From positions 1-64,000 of the forward strand of contig JADLFH010000052.1 of assembly GCA_020845705.1 (NCBI GenBank): a stretch of 64,000 nt of DNA. Direction: 5' to 3'. Source of the stretch: Microthrixaceae bacterium (GTDB lineage Bacteria > Actinomycetota > Acidimicrobiia > Acidimicrobiales > Microtrichaceae). Each line of letters starts with the position of its first letter. The first letter of the stretch is position 1. Positions 41,004-49,182 of this stretch are shown here, piece after piece. The translations under genes were made by a program, and so were the position numbers. The notes under the pieces are model-generated. The model was not told where the DNA came from and ran no database searches. It was given only the letters and a program-made list of their open reading frames with translations.

Positions 41004-41614
41004 GATCCCACCAGATCGCGTATCCCCTGTTCGTCCAGCGCTCCCTCCACGATCGCCTTGACGGTTCCGTCCTCGGCGATGAGCACCGAGTGGGGAAGCT
41101 GTCGGCCACCGAACGCGGCGAGGATCTCGCCCTTGGGGTCACGGACGATGGGGTAGGTGACGCCGGTTCGTTCGACCGTCTTGGTGCCGGCGTCCACGCT
41201 GTCGGCCACGTCGACCCCCACCACCACGACCGAACCGCCCGAGTCGTCGGCAACCTTCTCCAGCGCCGGCATCTCGGCGAGGCATGGCGCGCAGGTTGAG
41301 CTCCAGAAGTTCACCAGGGTGGTGGTGCCGGCGAAGGTGGAAAGCGACCCCGTCGTTCCGTCGAGGTAGGTGAAGGTGGCCGACGGGGCCTCCCGGCCGA
41401 CCTCCGCGAGACCGTTCACCTCGACGTCCGCGTTGGGGGTGCCGCTGACCATCTGCTCGGGGGAGATCGTCTCCCTCCTGGCGGAGGGGTCGGTCCGGCC
41501 GGCCAGGAACCACCACGCGGCACTCAACGCGAGTGCAGCCGACAGGCAGCTGATCGCAATGAGGGTCGGGAGGGAAGGCGCCGGTGCCCGGACCGGTGTC
41601 TCGGTGTGCGACAT
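41000..41614 (-). CDS. TlpA-like membrane-anchored thioredoxin
   Basis: A 204-residue protein with an N-terminal membrane helix (about 16-38) and an extracytoplasmic thioredoxin domain with the active site CAPC in LVNFWSSTCAPC. Later blocks KGEILAAFGGRQLPHSVLIA carry the cis-proline. It is followed by ccdA, a typical pair for cytochrome c maturation or for keeping exported cysteines reduced. Confidence 0.9.
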   Translation of the reverse strand: MSHTETPVRAPAPSLPTLIAISCLSAALALSAAWWFLAGRTDPSARRETISPEQMVSGTPNADVEVNGLAEVGREAPSATFTYLDGTTGSLSTFAGTTTLVNFWSSTCAPCLAEMPALEKVADDSGGSVVVVGVDVADSVDAGTKTVERTGVTYPIVRDPKGEILAAFGGRQLPHSVLIAEDGTVKAIVEGALDEQGIRDLVGS

Positions 41615-41649
41615 GGCAGCGTCAGGTTACGGGCGCGCCCCCCGGGAGG

Positions 41650-42027
41650 TCACACCGCCTGGAGGAGACGGTGTGACCTCAGTCGCTCGGGGATCGGCAC
41701 CAGGGGTAGCTGGTCGTCGGGACGCGGGGTCTTGGGGGGCCGGCCCCGCCGCCGTTTCGAGATGACGACCTTTCCACTGGAGAACAGTTGGCCGCCCCAC
41801 ACGCCCCATGGCTCGCGCCGGGCGAGTGCGCCCTCGAGGCACTCCGCCATCACGGGGCAGGTGGCGCAGATGTGCTTGGCGCGGGCGATGTCGTGCAACT
41901 CGTCGGAGAAGAACACCCTGGTGAGCTCACCGGTGAGCGTGGAGCAGGCGGCGAGCGCGGTGGGGACCGCGTCGAACTCGGAGTCGTGGCCGGTTGGTGC
42001 TGGAATGGGGATCGTGGGGGCACCCAT
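41650..42027 (-). CDS. WhiB7-type regulator with AT-hook
   Basis: WhiB proteins hold a [4Fe-4S] cluster and work with the major sigma factor. Four cysteines are present (AACST, then ICATCPVMAEC), followed by the GVWGG turn. After it comes a basic segment with KRRRGRPPK, an AT-hook, the mark of WhiB7/WblC, which activates intrinsic antibiotic resistance genes. The 125-residue length fits. Its leader has a 46-codon ORF, a candidate antiterminator and a terminator. The AAAGGAA site lies about eight bases before ATG 42027. Confidence 0.88.
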   Translation of the reverse strand: MGAPTIPIPAPTGHDSEFDAVPTALAACSTLTGELTRVFFSDELHDIARAKHICATCPVMAECLEGALARREPWGVWGGQLFSSGKVVISKRRRGRPPKTPRPDDQLPLVPIPERLRSHRLLQAV

Positions 42028-42064
42028 GTCGGTGGTTCCTTTGCTGGAGGTCCGGTAAATGAGA

Positions 42065-42094
42065 AGAGGCCGCCGGGTTGTCCCGGCGGCCTCT
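42065..42094 (-). terminator. Attenuator terminator in the whiB7 leader
   Basis: Thirteen perfect base pairs (arms 42082-42094 and 42065-42077) enclose a four-base loop; on the minus strand the hairpin is followed by TTCTCATTT, a loose U-rich tail. It lies between the upstream ORF and whiB7, so transcripts ending here would never reach the gene. Confidence 0.7.
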
Positions 42095-42126
42095 GGAGAG
42101 CGGTTTCCTTCTTGGAGCTTGCGCTG

Positions 42127-42267
42127 TCAGGAAGGGCCTCCTCGGGCCGCCGGAAGGTTCATCCGGCCCTCGAAGTACTTGGTGGTGTGGGCGTTGGCGA
42201 CCACCGACGCGCGACGGGCGACCGCTGCGGTCGTGCTCGTCTGCGAATGCCAGGTGCGGGACTTCAT
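42127..42267 (-). CDS. Upstream ORF of the whiB7 leader
   Basis: A 46-codon ORF starts at ATG 42267 with GAGGG about nine bases before it and ends 33 bases before the terminator. The peptide is basic and has no recognised domain. In mycobacterial whiB7 and streptomycete wblC, translation of a leader ORF of similar size controls a terminator placed exactly like this one. A segment of this ORF (42145-42153) can pair with the first terminator arm. Its sequence, rather than the peptide, is probably what matters. Confidence 0.5.
   Translation of the reverse strand: MKSRTWHSQTSTTAAVARRASVVANAHTTKYFEGRMNLPAARGGPS
42145..42153 (-). promoter_or_regulatory. Candidate antiterminator arm
   Basis: On the minus strand CCGGCGGCC can pair with GGCCGCCGG of the attenuator's first arm, preventing the terminator, or with AGGGCCGGA at 42162-42170 in an alternative hairpin within the upstream ORF. 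Two mutually exclusive folds are the basis of attenuation. Confidence 0.4.
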
Positions 42268-42367
42268 CGGGGGTTTCCCTCGAGATCGGTGGTTTCGCCG
42301 TCCCGGCCGATCCCGCGAGAGGACGGCCCGAAAGACATCGGTCGAGAAGATCACAGCTTGCAACGCC

Positions 42368-42381
42368 CGTCAAGTGAATTT
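42368..42381 (-). promoter_or_regulatory. Candidate autoregulated whiB7 promoter
   Basis: On the minus strand GAAATTCACTTGACG has a good -35 box (TTGACG, 42373-42368) with an AT-rich stretch (AAATT) just upstream, as at promoters bound by the WhiB7 AT-hook. The -10 box is weak (TCTTCT at 17-base spacing). It lies between the MBL gene stop and the upstream ORF. Confidence 0.4.
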
Positions 42382-42418
42382 CGGAACCACCTCGAAAGCG
42401 GGGACGCTGCGAGGCGAG

Positions 42419-43582
42419 CTACTCGACCAGCGCGTATCGCAGTCGCGGGCCTTCCTTGCGGCGCCGAGCCCGCCCGGCGAGGCGGAGGTGTTCGAGGTGT
42501 GCGTAGGTCTCCGACTCGGCCATGGGCCCCCACGAACGCGGTTGGAACAGGTGGTGGGAGAACTCCTCCACGTCGGCTTCGCCGATCTGGCCGGCGATCT
42601 CCACCAGTAGCGCGAGGCGTTCCTCGTGGTGCTTGCGGATCTCGGCCGCGCGGCCTTTCAGGTCGGAGAAGGGATGCCCGTGCGCGGGCAGCACGTTGGT
42701 GACGCCCTCGATCGAGGCCACGGTGTCGAGAGCGTCGAAGAACTCCGAGAGGGTGTCGCTGGACTGGAGGCCGGAGATGTGGGGGGTGATGGTGGGCAGC
42801 ACGTGGTCGCCGGAGAGCAGGGTTGCACCCGCTGGGTCCAGCAGGCATATGTGATCGCCGGTGTGGCCGGGTGTGTGGACTGTGATCCACTCACGGCGAG
42901 CGAGGCGGATGACCTCGCCGTCGGCGAGTCGTCGTGTGGGCTGGGGAGTCAGGAACCCGCGCTTGGTCTGCTCGTCCCATGTGCGCATGAAGAGGATCTC
43001 GCTCCTGCCGGGGAAGGGCACGGCGCCGCCCCAGGGTGTGAGGCGGGCGGGGATGTCGGGAATGTCGCCGTCGCCCAGGAGGTAGTTGGCGAACTCGGCG
43101 ATGTCGAAGCCGTCGGGATCGACGATCGGCACCCGCTCGTCGAGCAGCTCTTGGAGATCGTCGTCGGTTTCGTCGAAGACCGACCGGAACCGTTCGTGCG
43201 CCACGATGTCGGCGTCCGCCACGATCCGGAGCCGCCCAGCGCCGCCGAAGTGGTCGGGGTGGCTGTGGGTGACCAGCACCGTGTGTATGCGCTCGGGGGT
43301 CGCGCCCAACTGTGCGAGGCGATGGGTGAGCGCCTGGTACGAGCCGGGATCGGGCATGCCCGGGTCCACGACGGCGAAGCCCTCCTCGTCCTCGAACACG
43401 TAGCAGTTCACATGGCCCAGGCCGGGCAGGATGATGGGGAGCTGCGCCCGATAGACGCCCTCGGCCACCTCGGTGATCTCCTCCGCCGCAGACCGCTTCT
43501 CCTGGCGGTCGGGGAGCGGTAGGTCGGCCACCAGGGCAAAGTACTTGACCGGGCGGTCAAGTGGCCACGGGTGCCTCTGCAT
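42419..43582 (-). CDS. Metallo-beta-lactamase-fold hydrolase
   Basis: The MBL motif THSHPDH is complete and further metal ligands appear as HTPGHTGDHICLLD, SGDHVLP and AHGHP. The C-terminal helical/winged domain (about 310-387) is as in long MBL proteins such as LACTB2-like hydrolases. Substrate unknown. The start is unsure: ATG 43582 overlaps the aquaporin gene and contains a 20-base palindrome; GTG 43531 downstream of that palindrome is a good alternative because homology begins near EEITEVAEGVYRAQLP. Confidence 0.82.
   Translation of the reverse strand: MQRHPWPLDRPVKYFALVADLPLPDRQEKRSAAEEITEVAEGVYRAQLPIILPGLGHVNCYVFEDEEGFAVVDPGMPDPGSYQALTHRLAQLGATPERIHTVLVTHSHPDHFGGAGRLRIVADADIVAHERFRSVFDETDDDLQELLDERVPIVDPDGFDIAEFANYLLGDGDIPDIPARLTPWGGAVPFPGRSEILFMRTWDEQTKRGFLTPQPTRRLADGEVIRLARREWITVHTPGHTGDHICLLDPAGATLLSGDHVLPTITPHISGLQSSDTLSEFFDALDTVASIEGVTNVLPAHGHPFSDLKGRAAEIRKHHEERLALLVEIAGQIGEADVEEFSHHLFQPRSWGPMAESETYAHLEHLRLAGRARRRKEGPRLRYALVE
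43543..43562. promoter_or_regulatory. 20-bp perfect palindrome (TetR-type operator candidate)
   Basis: ACTTGACCG-GG-CGGTCAAGT spans the aquaporin stop codon and precedes the alternative start of the MBL gene. The TTGACCG/CGGTCAA arms are typical of TetR-family operators in Actinobacteria. No TetR gene is adjacent. Confidence 0.45.
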
Positions 43583-44306
43583 CCTCGGTCATGTCGGCCC
43601 GCTCCTCGGAGTTGAGTAGGCGGTGGATCAGCGCTCCGGCGGCACCCCCGATCAACGGGAACACAAGGAACGCCCACACCTGCTCGAGGTGCGCCGAGTC
43701 CGGAGCGAAGGGAGCCACGCCGAGCGAGCGGGCAGGGTTGACCGAAGTGTTGGACACCGGAATGGAGATCAGGTGGATCAGCCACAGGGTGGCGCCCGCG
43801 GCCAGCCCGCCGAAGCCCGCCGGGAATCTCGGGTGTGTGGTGGCAAGTACGACCATGATCAACAGCGCCGTCAACCCGACCTCCACCAGGGCGACCGACG
43901 CGAGGCCGAAGCCGAGCGGGGAGTGCTCGCCGTAACCGTTCGACGCCAGGCCGCGGGGAACTTGGACGTTGTCGCTGAAGGAGAACACGAACCTGAGGAG
44001 TGCGCCGCCGGCCAGCCCCCCGAGGATCTGGCCGACCCAGTAGACCGGCGCCAGCTTGGCGTCGAGCTTGCCGCCCACGACCATGCCCAACGTGACGGCA
44101 GGATTGACGTGACAGCCGGAGACGTGCCCGATCGCATAGGCGAGGATCAGCAAGGAGAGCCCGAAGGCCGTTGCCACCCCGAAGACGCCGACACCGCCGA
44201 AATCCCCCACGGCTGCGGCCGCGTAGACCGCGGTCCCGCATCCTCCGATGACGAGAATCGCGGTGCCGACCAGCTCCGCGAGGAAGATCCGTGCTCGTTG
44301 GTTCAT
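43557..44306 (-). CDS. MIP-family aquaporin (AqpZ-like)
   Basis: A 249-residue channel with six helices and two NPA motifs: HVNPAVTLG and SVNPARSLG. The arginine after the second NPA and small residues nearby point to a water channel rather than a glycerol facilitator. The C-terminal tail is acidic. orn ends four bases before its start. Confidence 0.9.
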   Translation of the reverse strand: MNQRARIFLAELVGTAILVIGGCGTAVYAAAAVGDFGGVGVFGVATAFGLSLLILAYAIGHVSGCHVNPAVTLGMVVGGKLDAKLAPVYWVGQILGGLAGGALLRFVFSFSDNVQVPRGLASNGYGEHSPLGFGLASVALVEVGLTALLIMVVLATTHPRFPAGFGGLAAGATLWLIHLISIPVSNTSVNPARSLGVAPFAPDSAHLEQVWAFLVFPLIGGAAGALIHRLLNSEERADMTEDAEAPVAT

Positions 44307-44309
44307 TTT

Positions 44310-44870
44310 CTATTCCCCCTGTTCAGCGCCCCCCGGGTTGGGAACGAAGACCGTCGACCGCCAGTAGGACAGCTCGGCGACGCTCTCGCGGATGTCGTCG
44401 AGGGCGCGATGCGCGGTGGCCTTGCGCGGCACCGCCGCGAACGCGTCGGGGTGCCAACGGCGCGCCAGCTCCTTGATCGTGGACACGTCGATCGAGCGGT
44501 AGTGCAGCCACTCCTCGATCTCCGGGAGGTATGCGGCGAGGAAGCGCCGGTCCATGCCGATGGAGTTGCCACAGAGCGGCACAGTGCGCGGCTCGGGTAC
44601 GTGCTGCTTGATGAACGCCAGGGTGGCTGCGCCGGCTTCGGCGAGCGTGACGTCGGAGGAGCGGATCTCCTCGAGCAGCCCCGAGGAGATGTGCATCTGG
44701 ACCACCACATCGTCCATGCGGGTGAGCTCGGACTCGGGTTGGTGGATCACGAGATCGGGTCCCTCGGCGAGGATGTTCAGCTCGTCGTCGGTGACCAGGG
44801 TGGCGATCTCCACGATCACGTCGCGCGTCTGGTCCAGTCCGGTCATCTCCAGGTCCATCCACACGAGCAC
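44310..44870 (-). CDS. Oligoribonuclease
   Basis: Orn degrades two- to five-base RNA, including pGpG from cyclic di-GMP turnover. The 186-residue DEDDh exonuclease shows MDLEMTGLD (first D/E), the middle CGNSIGMDRRFL and the C-terminal HRALDDIRES. GTG 44870 starts the gene. Confidence 0.95.
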   Translation of the reverse strand: MLVWMDLEMTGLDQTRDVIVEIATLVTDDELNILAEGPDLVIHQPESELTRMDDVVVQMHISSGLLEEIRSSDVTLAEAGAATLAFIKQHVPEPRTVPLCGNSIGMDRRFLAAYLPEIEEWLHYRSIDVSTIKELARRWHPDAFAAVPRKATAHRALDDIRESVAELSYWRSTVFVPNPGGAEQGE

Positions 44871-44932
44871 GTCGGGAGACTACCCACAACGTGTCGGATC
44901 TCCACCCGTCGCGGCACCCGTAGCATCGCCGG

Positions 44933-45370
44933 ATGCTCGAACTGCCCGTGCGCCGCCTCGACCCCGATGTCGAGTTCCCCTCATACGCCCGGCGGGGCGA
45001 CGCCGGCTTGGATCTCCGATCCACGATCGACCTCACCCTCGGTCCGGGCGAGCGAGCTCTGGTACCCACGGGGCTGGCAGTCGCCATCCCGGAGGGTTTC
45101 GCGGGTTTCATCCAGCCCCGCAGCGGCCTCGCGCTGAACCACGGGATCACCTGCCTGAACACTCCCGGGCTGATCGACGCCGGCTATCGCGGGGAGCTGA
45201 AGGTGTTGCTCGTCAACACGGACCGCAGCGAGCCGTTCGAGATCACCCGCGGGGAGCGGATAGCACAGCTGGTCATCCAGGCGGTCGAGCACGCGCAGCT
45301 CGTGGAGGTGGACGACTTGGGTGAGTCGCACCGTGGTGAGGGGGGTTTCGGCCACACCGGTCGTGGATGA
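44933..45370 (+). CDS. dUTP diphosphatase
   Basis: Dut converts dUTP to dUMP, limiting uracil in DNA. The 145-residue trimeric-type enzyme has motif 1 AGLDLRS, motif 2 PRSGLAL, motif 3 GLIDAGYRGELKVLL, motif 4 RGERIAQLV and the C-terminal GGFGHTGRG. It is divergent from orn. ung, another uracil-control gene, lies downstream of korAB. Confidence 0.96.
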   Translation: MLELPVRRLDPDVEFPSYARRGDAGLDLRSTIDLTLGPGERALVPTGLAVAIPEGFAGFIQPRSGLALNHGITCLNTPGLIDAGYRGELKVLLVNTDRSEPFEITRGERIAQLVIQAVEHAQLVEVDDLGESHRGEGGFGHTGRG

Positions 45371-45423
45371 CGCATGACCACGTTCATCGTCGCAGCAGAA
45401 GTGATCGTTTCGCTCCGGTGAAG

Positions 45424-45449
45424 CGATAGCTTCGGTACCGGAAGTATCG
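45424..45449 (+). promoter_or_regulatory. Imperfect hairpin upstream of korA
   Basis: CGATAGCTTCGG and CCGGAAGTATCG can pair with two single-base bulges around a short loop. It sits in the 102-base dut-korA gap, about 24 bases before korA. It could be a leader hairpin or a protein site. Confidence 0.25.
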
Positions 45450-45472
45450 CGACGTAACCAAGGGGCCCACAC

Positions 45473-47338
45473 ATGGCCATCGACACAACCGCTGCAGACG
45501 AGGTCGGATCGACGAAGCTCGATCGGGTCGTGATCCGATTCGCCGGCGACTCGGGCGACGGTATGCAGCTCGTGGGAGATCGCTTCACCGAGCTGTCGGC
45601 GGCCTTCGGCAACGACTTGGCGACTCTGCCCAACTACCCCGCAGAGATCCGCGCGCCGGCGGGAACCGTGGCCGGTGTGTCCTCCTTCCAGGTGCACATC
45701 TCCGACCACGACATCGTCACGCCGGGGGACGGGCCCAACGTGCTGGTGGCGATGAACCCGGCCGCGTTGAAGGCGAACCTCCGGGACCTCAGCCCGGGCT
45801 CCAGTGTGATCGTCAACATCGACAGCTTCACCCAGCGTGATCTCGACAAGGCCGACTACGAGGCGAACCCACTGGAGGACGATTCCCTGGGGCGTTTCAA
45901 CGTCTACCGGGTCCCGATGACCTCCATCACCATCGAGGCGACCAAGGAGCTGGGCGTCAAGCCCCGCGACGCGGAGCGCTCCAAGAACTTCTTCGCGCTG
46001 GGGCTCATCTGCTGGATGTACACCCGACCCGCCAAGCCGATCATCGAGTGGATCGAGTCGAAGTACTCCGAGAAGGAGCAGGTCCGTGACGCGAACCTCG
46101 CGGCGTTCCGGGCGGGCCGCAACTTCGGCGAGACGGCAGAGCTGTTCGATCACCCCTATGAGATCCAGCCGGCGACGCTGCCCAAGGGCACCTACACGAA
46201 CATCGTCGGCAACACGGCGGTGGCATACGGACTCATCGCCGGCGCGCAGCAGGCCAAGCTGGCTCTGGTCTACCCGAGCTATCCCATAACGCCGGCGTCG
46301 GAGATCCTCCACGAGCTCTCCAAACACAAGAACTTCGGTGTGCGGACCATGCAGGCAGAGGACGAGATCGCTGCCGCCGCGATCGCGATCGGCGCAGCGT
46401 TCTCCGGTGCGCTGGCCGTCACCGGAACCTCGGGTCCCGGCCTCGACCTGAAGGCCGAGGCGCTCGGCTTGGCGGTCAGCCTCGAGTTGCCGATGGTGAT
46501 AGTCGATGTGCAGCGGGCGGGGCCTTCCACGGGCATGCCGACCAAGACCGAGCAGACCGACCTGTTCCTGGCCCTGTACGGACGTCACGGTGAGTCGCCG
46601 TTGCCGGTGGTCGCGGCGGCGTCGCCGTCGGACTGCTTCGACTCGGCGTTCGAGGCGGTGCGCCTCGCGGTGAAGTACCGCACACCGGTCATCCTGTTGA
46701 CCGACGGCTATCTCGCCAACGGCGCCGAGCCCTGGCTTCTGCCCGATGTCGCGGCGCTGCCCGACATCTCGGTGGAGTTCGCAACCTCGCCCAACCACGA
46801 CGACGGATTCTGGCCCTACCTCCGCGACCCGGTGACCCTCGCACGCCCGTGGGCAGTGCCCGGCACGCCGAAGCTGATGCACCGCATCGGTGGCATCGAG
46901 AAGGAGGACGGCTCCGGCAACATCAGCTACCAGCCGGAGAACCACGAGCGGATGGTGCGGCTACGTCAGGCGAAGGTGGAGGGCATCTCCGCCGACATCC
47001 CCCCGATCGAGGTCGACCACCAGGACGGCGCCGAGCTGCTGGTGATCGGTTGGGGTTCCACCTGGGGGGCGATCAAGGCGGGGGTTCGCCGAGTACGGGC
47101 TGGGGGCCACGCCATCGCCCAGGCTCACATCCATCACCTGAACCCGCTGCCGGCGAACATCGGCGAAGTGATGGCGCGTTATCCCAAGGTGCTGTGTCCC
47201 GAGATGAACCTCGGCCAGCTCGCACACCTGCTGCGAGGGAAGTTCCTCGTCGACGTCCAGAGCTTCACGAAGGTGACCGGCGTTCCGTTCAGGGCGGCGG
47301 AGATGGAGGCACGCATGCTCGAGGAGATTGCACGATGA
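45473..47338 (+). CDS. 2-oxoacid:ferredoxin oxidoreductase alpha subunit KorA
   Basis: With KorB this enzyme oxidatively decarboxylates 2-oxoglutarate (or a related 2-oxoacid), passing electrons to ferredoxin. The 621-residue protein is a gamma-alpha fusion: the gamma domain with RFAGDSGDGMQLVGDRF and the alpha domain with YPITPASEIL and TGTSGPGLDLKAEALGL. The C-terminal part covers domains II/III. In Actinobacteria this complex can replace the usual 2-oxoglutarate dehydrogenase in the TCA cycle. It overlaps korB (ATGA). Confidence 0.95.
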   Translation: MAIDTTAADEVGSTKLDRVVIRFAGDSGDGMQLVGDRFTELSAAFGNDLATLPNYPAEIRAPAGTVAGVSSFQVHISDHDIVTPGDGPNVLVAMNPAALKANLRDLSPGSSVIVNIDSFTQRDLDKADYEANPLEDDSLGRFNVYRVPMTSITIEATKELGVKPRDAERSKNFFALGLICWMYTRPAKPIIEWIESKYSEKEQVRDANLAAFRAGRNFGETAELFDHPYEIQPATLPKGTYTNIVGNTAVAYGLIAGAQQAKLALVYPSYPITPASEILHELSKHKNFGVRTMQAEDEIAAAAIAIGAAFSGALAVTGTSGPGLDLKAEALGLAVSLELPMVIVDVQRAGPSTGMPTKTEQTDLFLALYGRHGESPLPVVAAASPSDCFDSAFEAVRLAVKYRTPVILLTDGYLANGAEPWLLPDVAALPDISVEFATSPNHDDGFWPYLRDPVTLARPWAVPGTPKLMHRIGGIEKEDGSGNISYQPENHERMVRLRQAKVEGISADIPPIEVDHQDGAELLVIGWGSTWGAIKAGVRRVRAGGHAIAQAHIHHLNPLPANIGEVMARYPKVLCPEMNLGQLAHLLRGKFLVDVQSFTKVTGVPFRAAEMEARMLEEIAR

Positions 47339-48354
47339 GCCAGACAACCCCTGTGACGTTGAGCCGCAAGGACTTCGAGTCCGGCCAGGAGGTTCGGTGG
47401 TGCCCGGGCTGTGGCGACTACTCCATCCTCGCCGCCCTCCAGTCGGTTCTACCCGAGTTGGGCGTCGAGCCACACAAGATGGTGTTCGTCTCGGGCATCG
47501 GCTGTTCCTCGCGGCTTCCCTACTACATGAACACCTACGGGGTTCACTCGATCCACGGTCGTGCCCCGGCGGTTGCAACGGGCGTCGCGATGACCCGACC
47601 CGACCTGCATGTGTTCGTGATCGGCGGCGACGGCGACATGCTGTCGATCGGAGGCAACCACCTGATCCATGCCCTGCGCCGCAACGTCAACTTGAAGATC
47701 CTGATGTTCAACAACCAGATCTACGGGTTGACCAAGGGCCAGTACTCGCCCACCTCCGAGCAGGGGAAGGTGACCAAGTCCACCCCCTTCGGCTCGATCG
47801 ATCACCCCTTCAACCCCATCTCGGTGGCAATCGGTGCCGAGGCCGGCTTCGTGGCCCGCACCCACGACATGGACCGCAAGCACATGATGGAGACCTTTCG
47901 GCGTGCCCACGAGCACCGTGGTGCGGCTTTCGTCGAGGTGTACCAGAACTGCAACGTGTTCAACGACGGCGCGTTCGACGACATCCTCAAGAAGGACGCC
48001 CGGCCCGACATGTTGATCCCGCTGCGTCACCGCGAGCCCATCCGCTTCGGCGCCGACGGCGAGCACGGGGTGGCCGTCAACGAGTTCGGCGAGCCCTACG
48101 TGGCGAGCGTGGCCGATGTCGGTGAGGACAACCTCTTGGTCCACGACGAGCACCGGCCCGATCCGACCCTGGCCTTCTCGCTGTCGCGACTGTCCACCGG
48201 GCCGCACATGCCCACGCCGATCGGAGTGTTCCGCGACATCGAACGTCCGGTCTACGAGGTCGAGGTCGAGGCGCAGGTGTCGGCCGCGATCGAGCGGCAG
48301 GGACCCGGCGACCTCGCGGCGGTGTTGGCCTCGGGACGCACCTGGACGGTGTAG
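47335..48354 (+). CDS. 2-oxoacid:ferredoxin oxidoreductase beta subunit KorB
   Basis: The beta subunit binds thiamine diphosphate and an Fe-S cluster. The 339-residue product has the cysteines in RWCPGCGDYSIL, GIGCSSRLPYY, and the ThDP motif GGDGDMLSIGGNHLIHAL ending at NNQIYGLTKGQ. It is translationally coupled to korA. Confidence 0.96.
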   Translation: MSQTTPVTLSRKDFESGQEVRWCPGCGDYSILAALQSVLPELGVEPHKMVFVSGIGCSSRLPYYMNTYGVHSIHGRAPAVATGVAMTRPDLHVFVIGGDGDMLSIGGNHLIHALRRNVNLKILMFNNQIYGLTKGQYSPTSEQGKVTKSTPFGSIDHPFNPISVAIGAEAGFVARTHDMDRKHMMETFRRAHEHRGAAFVEVYQNCNVFNDGAFDDILKKDARPDMLIPLRHREPIRFGADGEHGVAVNEFGEPYVASVADVGEDNLLVHDEHRPDPTLAFSLSRLSTGPHMPTPIGVFRDIERPVYEVEVEAQVSAAIERQGPGDLAAVLASGRTWTV

Positions 48355-48381
48355 CCCACCGCCCTCCGCTTTACTGAGGCG

Positions 48382-49038
48382 GTGTCAACCGACTGGAACC
48401 CGGTGCTGCGCGGGGAGCTCGACGCGCCGTACTTCGCCGAGCTTAGGGAGTTCGTCCGAGACGAGAGAAGGCGACACACCGTGTTTCCGCCTGCGAACGA
48501 GGAGTTCGCAGCGCTGCACCTCACGCCGTTTCAGGAGGTGAAGGTGTTGATCCTCGGCCAGGACCCGTACCACGGGCCGGGCCAGGCGCACGGGTTGTGC
48601 TTCTCGGTGCGTGAGGGTGTCGCGGTTCCTCCGTCGCTCCTCAACATCTTCAAGGAACTGCACAGCGACCTCGGCCTGCCGATGCCCACGACGGGGTGCC
48701 TGGAGCCGTGGGCAACCCAGGGCGTGTTGTTGTTGAATGCAACCCTGACGGTGCGAGCCCGGCAGGCCGGCTCGCATCAGGGTCACGGTTGGGAGCGGTT
48801 CACCGACGCCGTCATCTCCGCGGTCGACGGTAAGCCCGAGCGGGTGGTCTTCATCCTGTGGGGCGCGTCGGCTCGTCGGAAGAAGGCCCTCATCGACCTG
48901 AAGCGTCATACGGTGATCGAGTCGGCGCACCCTTCGCCGCTGTCGGCACACAACGGGTTCTTCGGGAGCCGGCCGTTCTCCCGTGCGAACGAGGCCCTCG
49001 AGGCAGCGGGACGAGAGCCCGTCTCCTGGATGCTTTGA
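48382..49038 (+). CDS. Uracil-DNA glycosylase
   Basis: Ung removes uracil from DNA. The 218-residue family 1 enzyme has the water-activating motif GQDPYHGPGQAHGLCFS, the middle motif LLLNATLTVR and the C-terminal HPSPLSAHNGFFG. GTG 48382 is the family-consistent start. It follows korB closely and precedes a strong terminator. Confidence 0.96.
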   Translation: MSTDWNPVLRGELDAPYFAELREFVRDERRRHTVFPPANEEFAALHLTPFQEVKVLILGQDPYHGPGQAHGLCFSVREGVAVPPSLLNIFKELHSDLGLPMPTTGCLEPWATQGVLLLNATLTVRARQAGSHQGHGWERFTDAVISAVDGKPERVVFILWGASARRKKALIDLKRHTVIESAHPSPLSAHNGFFGSRPFSRANEALEAAGREPVSWML

Positions 49039-49045
49039 CAACGGT

Positions 49046-49079
49046 GGGGCCCTCCGGCGTGTGTGTGGCGCCGGGCCCC
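49046..49079 (+). terminator. Terminator after ung
   Basis: CCGGCG pairs with CGCCGG and GGGGC with GCCCC, separated by a three-base bulge, around a GT-rich loop. It begins seven bases after the ung stop. No U-tract follows. Confidence 0.6.
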
Positions 49080-49182
49080 TGACGCGGCTCTCATCGCTGC
49101 TTCACAGGTTCATCACATCCGGGGCCGAAAACAACAGCATCAAGTCGGCGAAAGGCGCCGACGGAACCAAGGAGCCCCAGAC

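Noticed and set aside
44981-46945. A 654-codon open frame on the minus strand
   Set aside because: It lies opposite dut and korA, both certain genes, and its composition (His, Arg, Asp-rich) is that of an antisense shadow.
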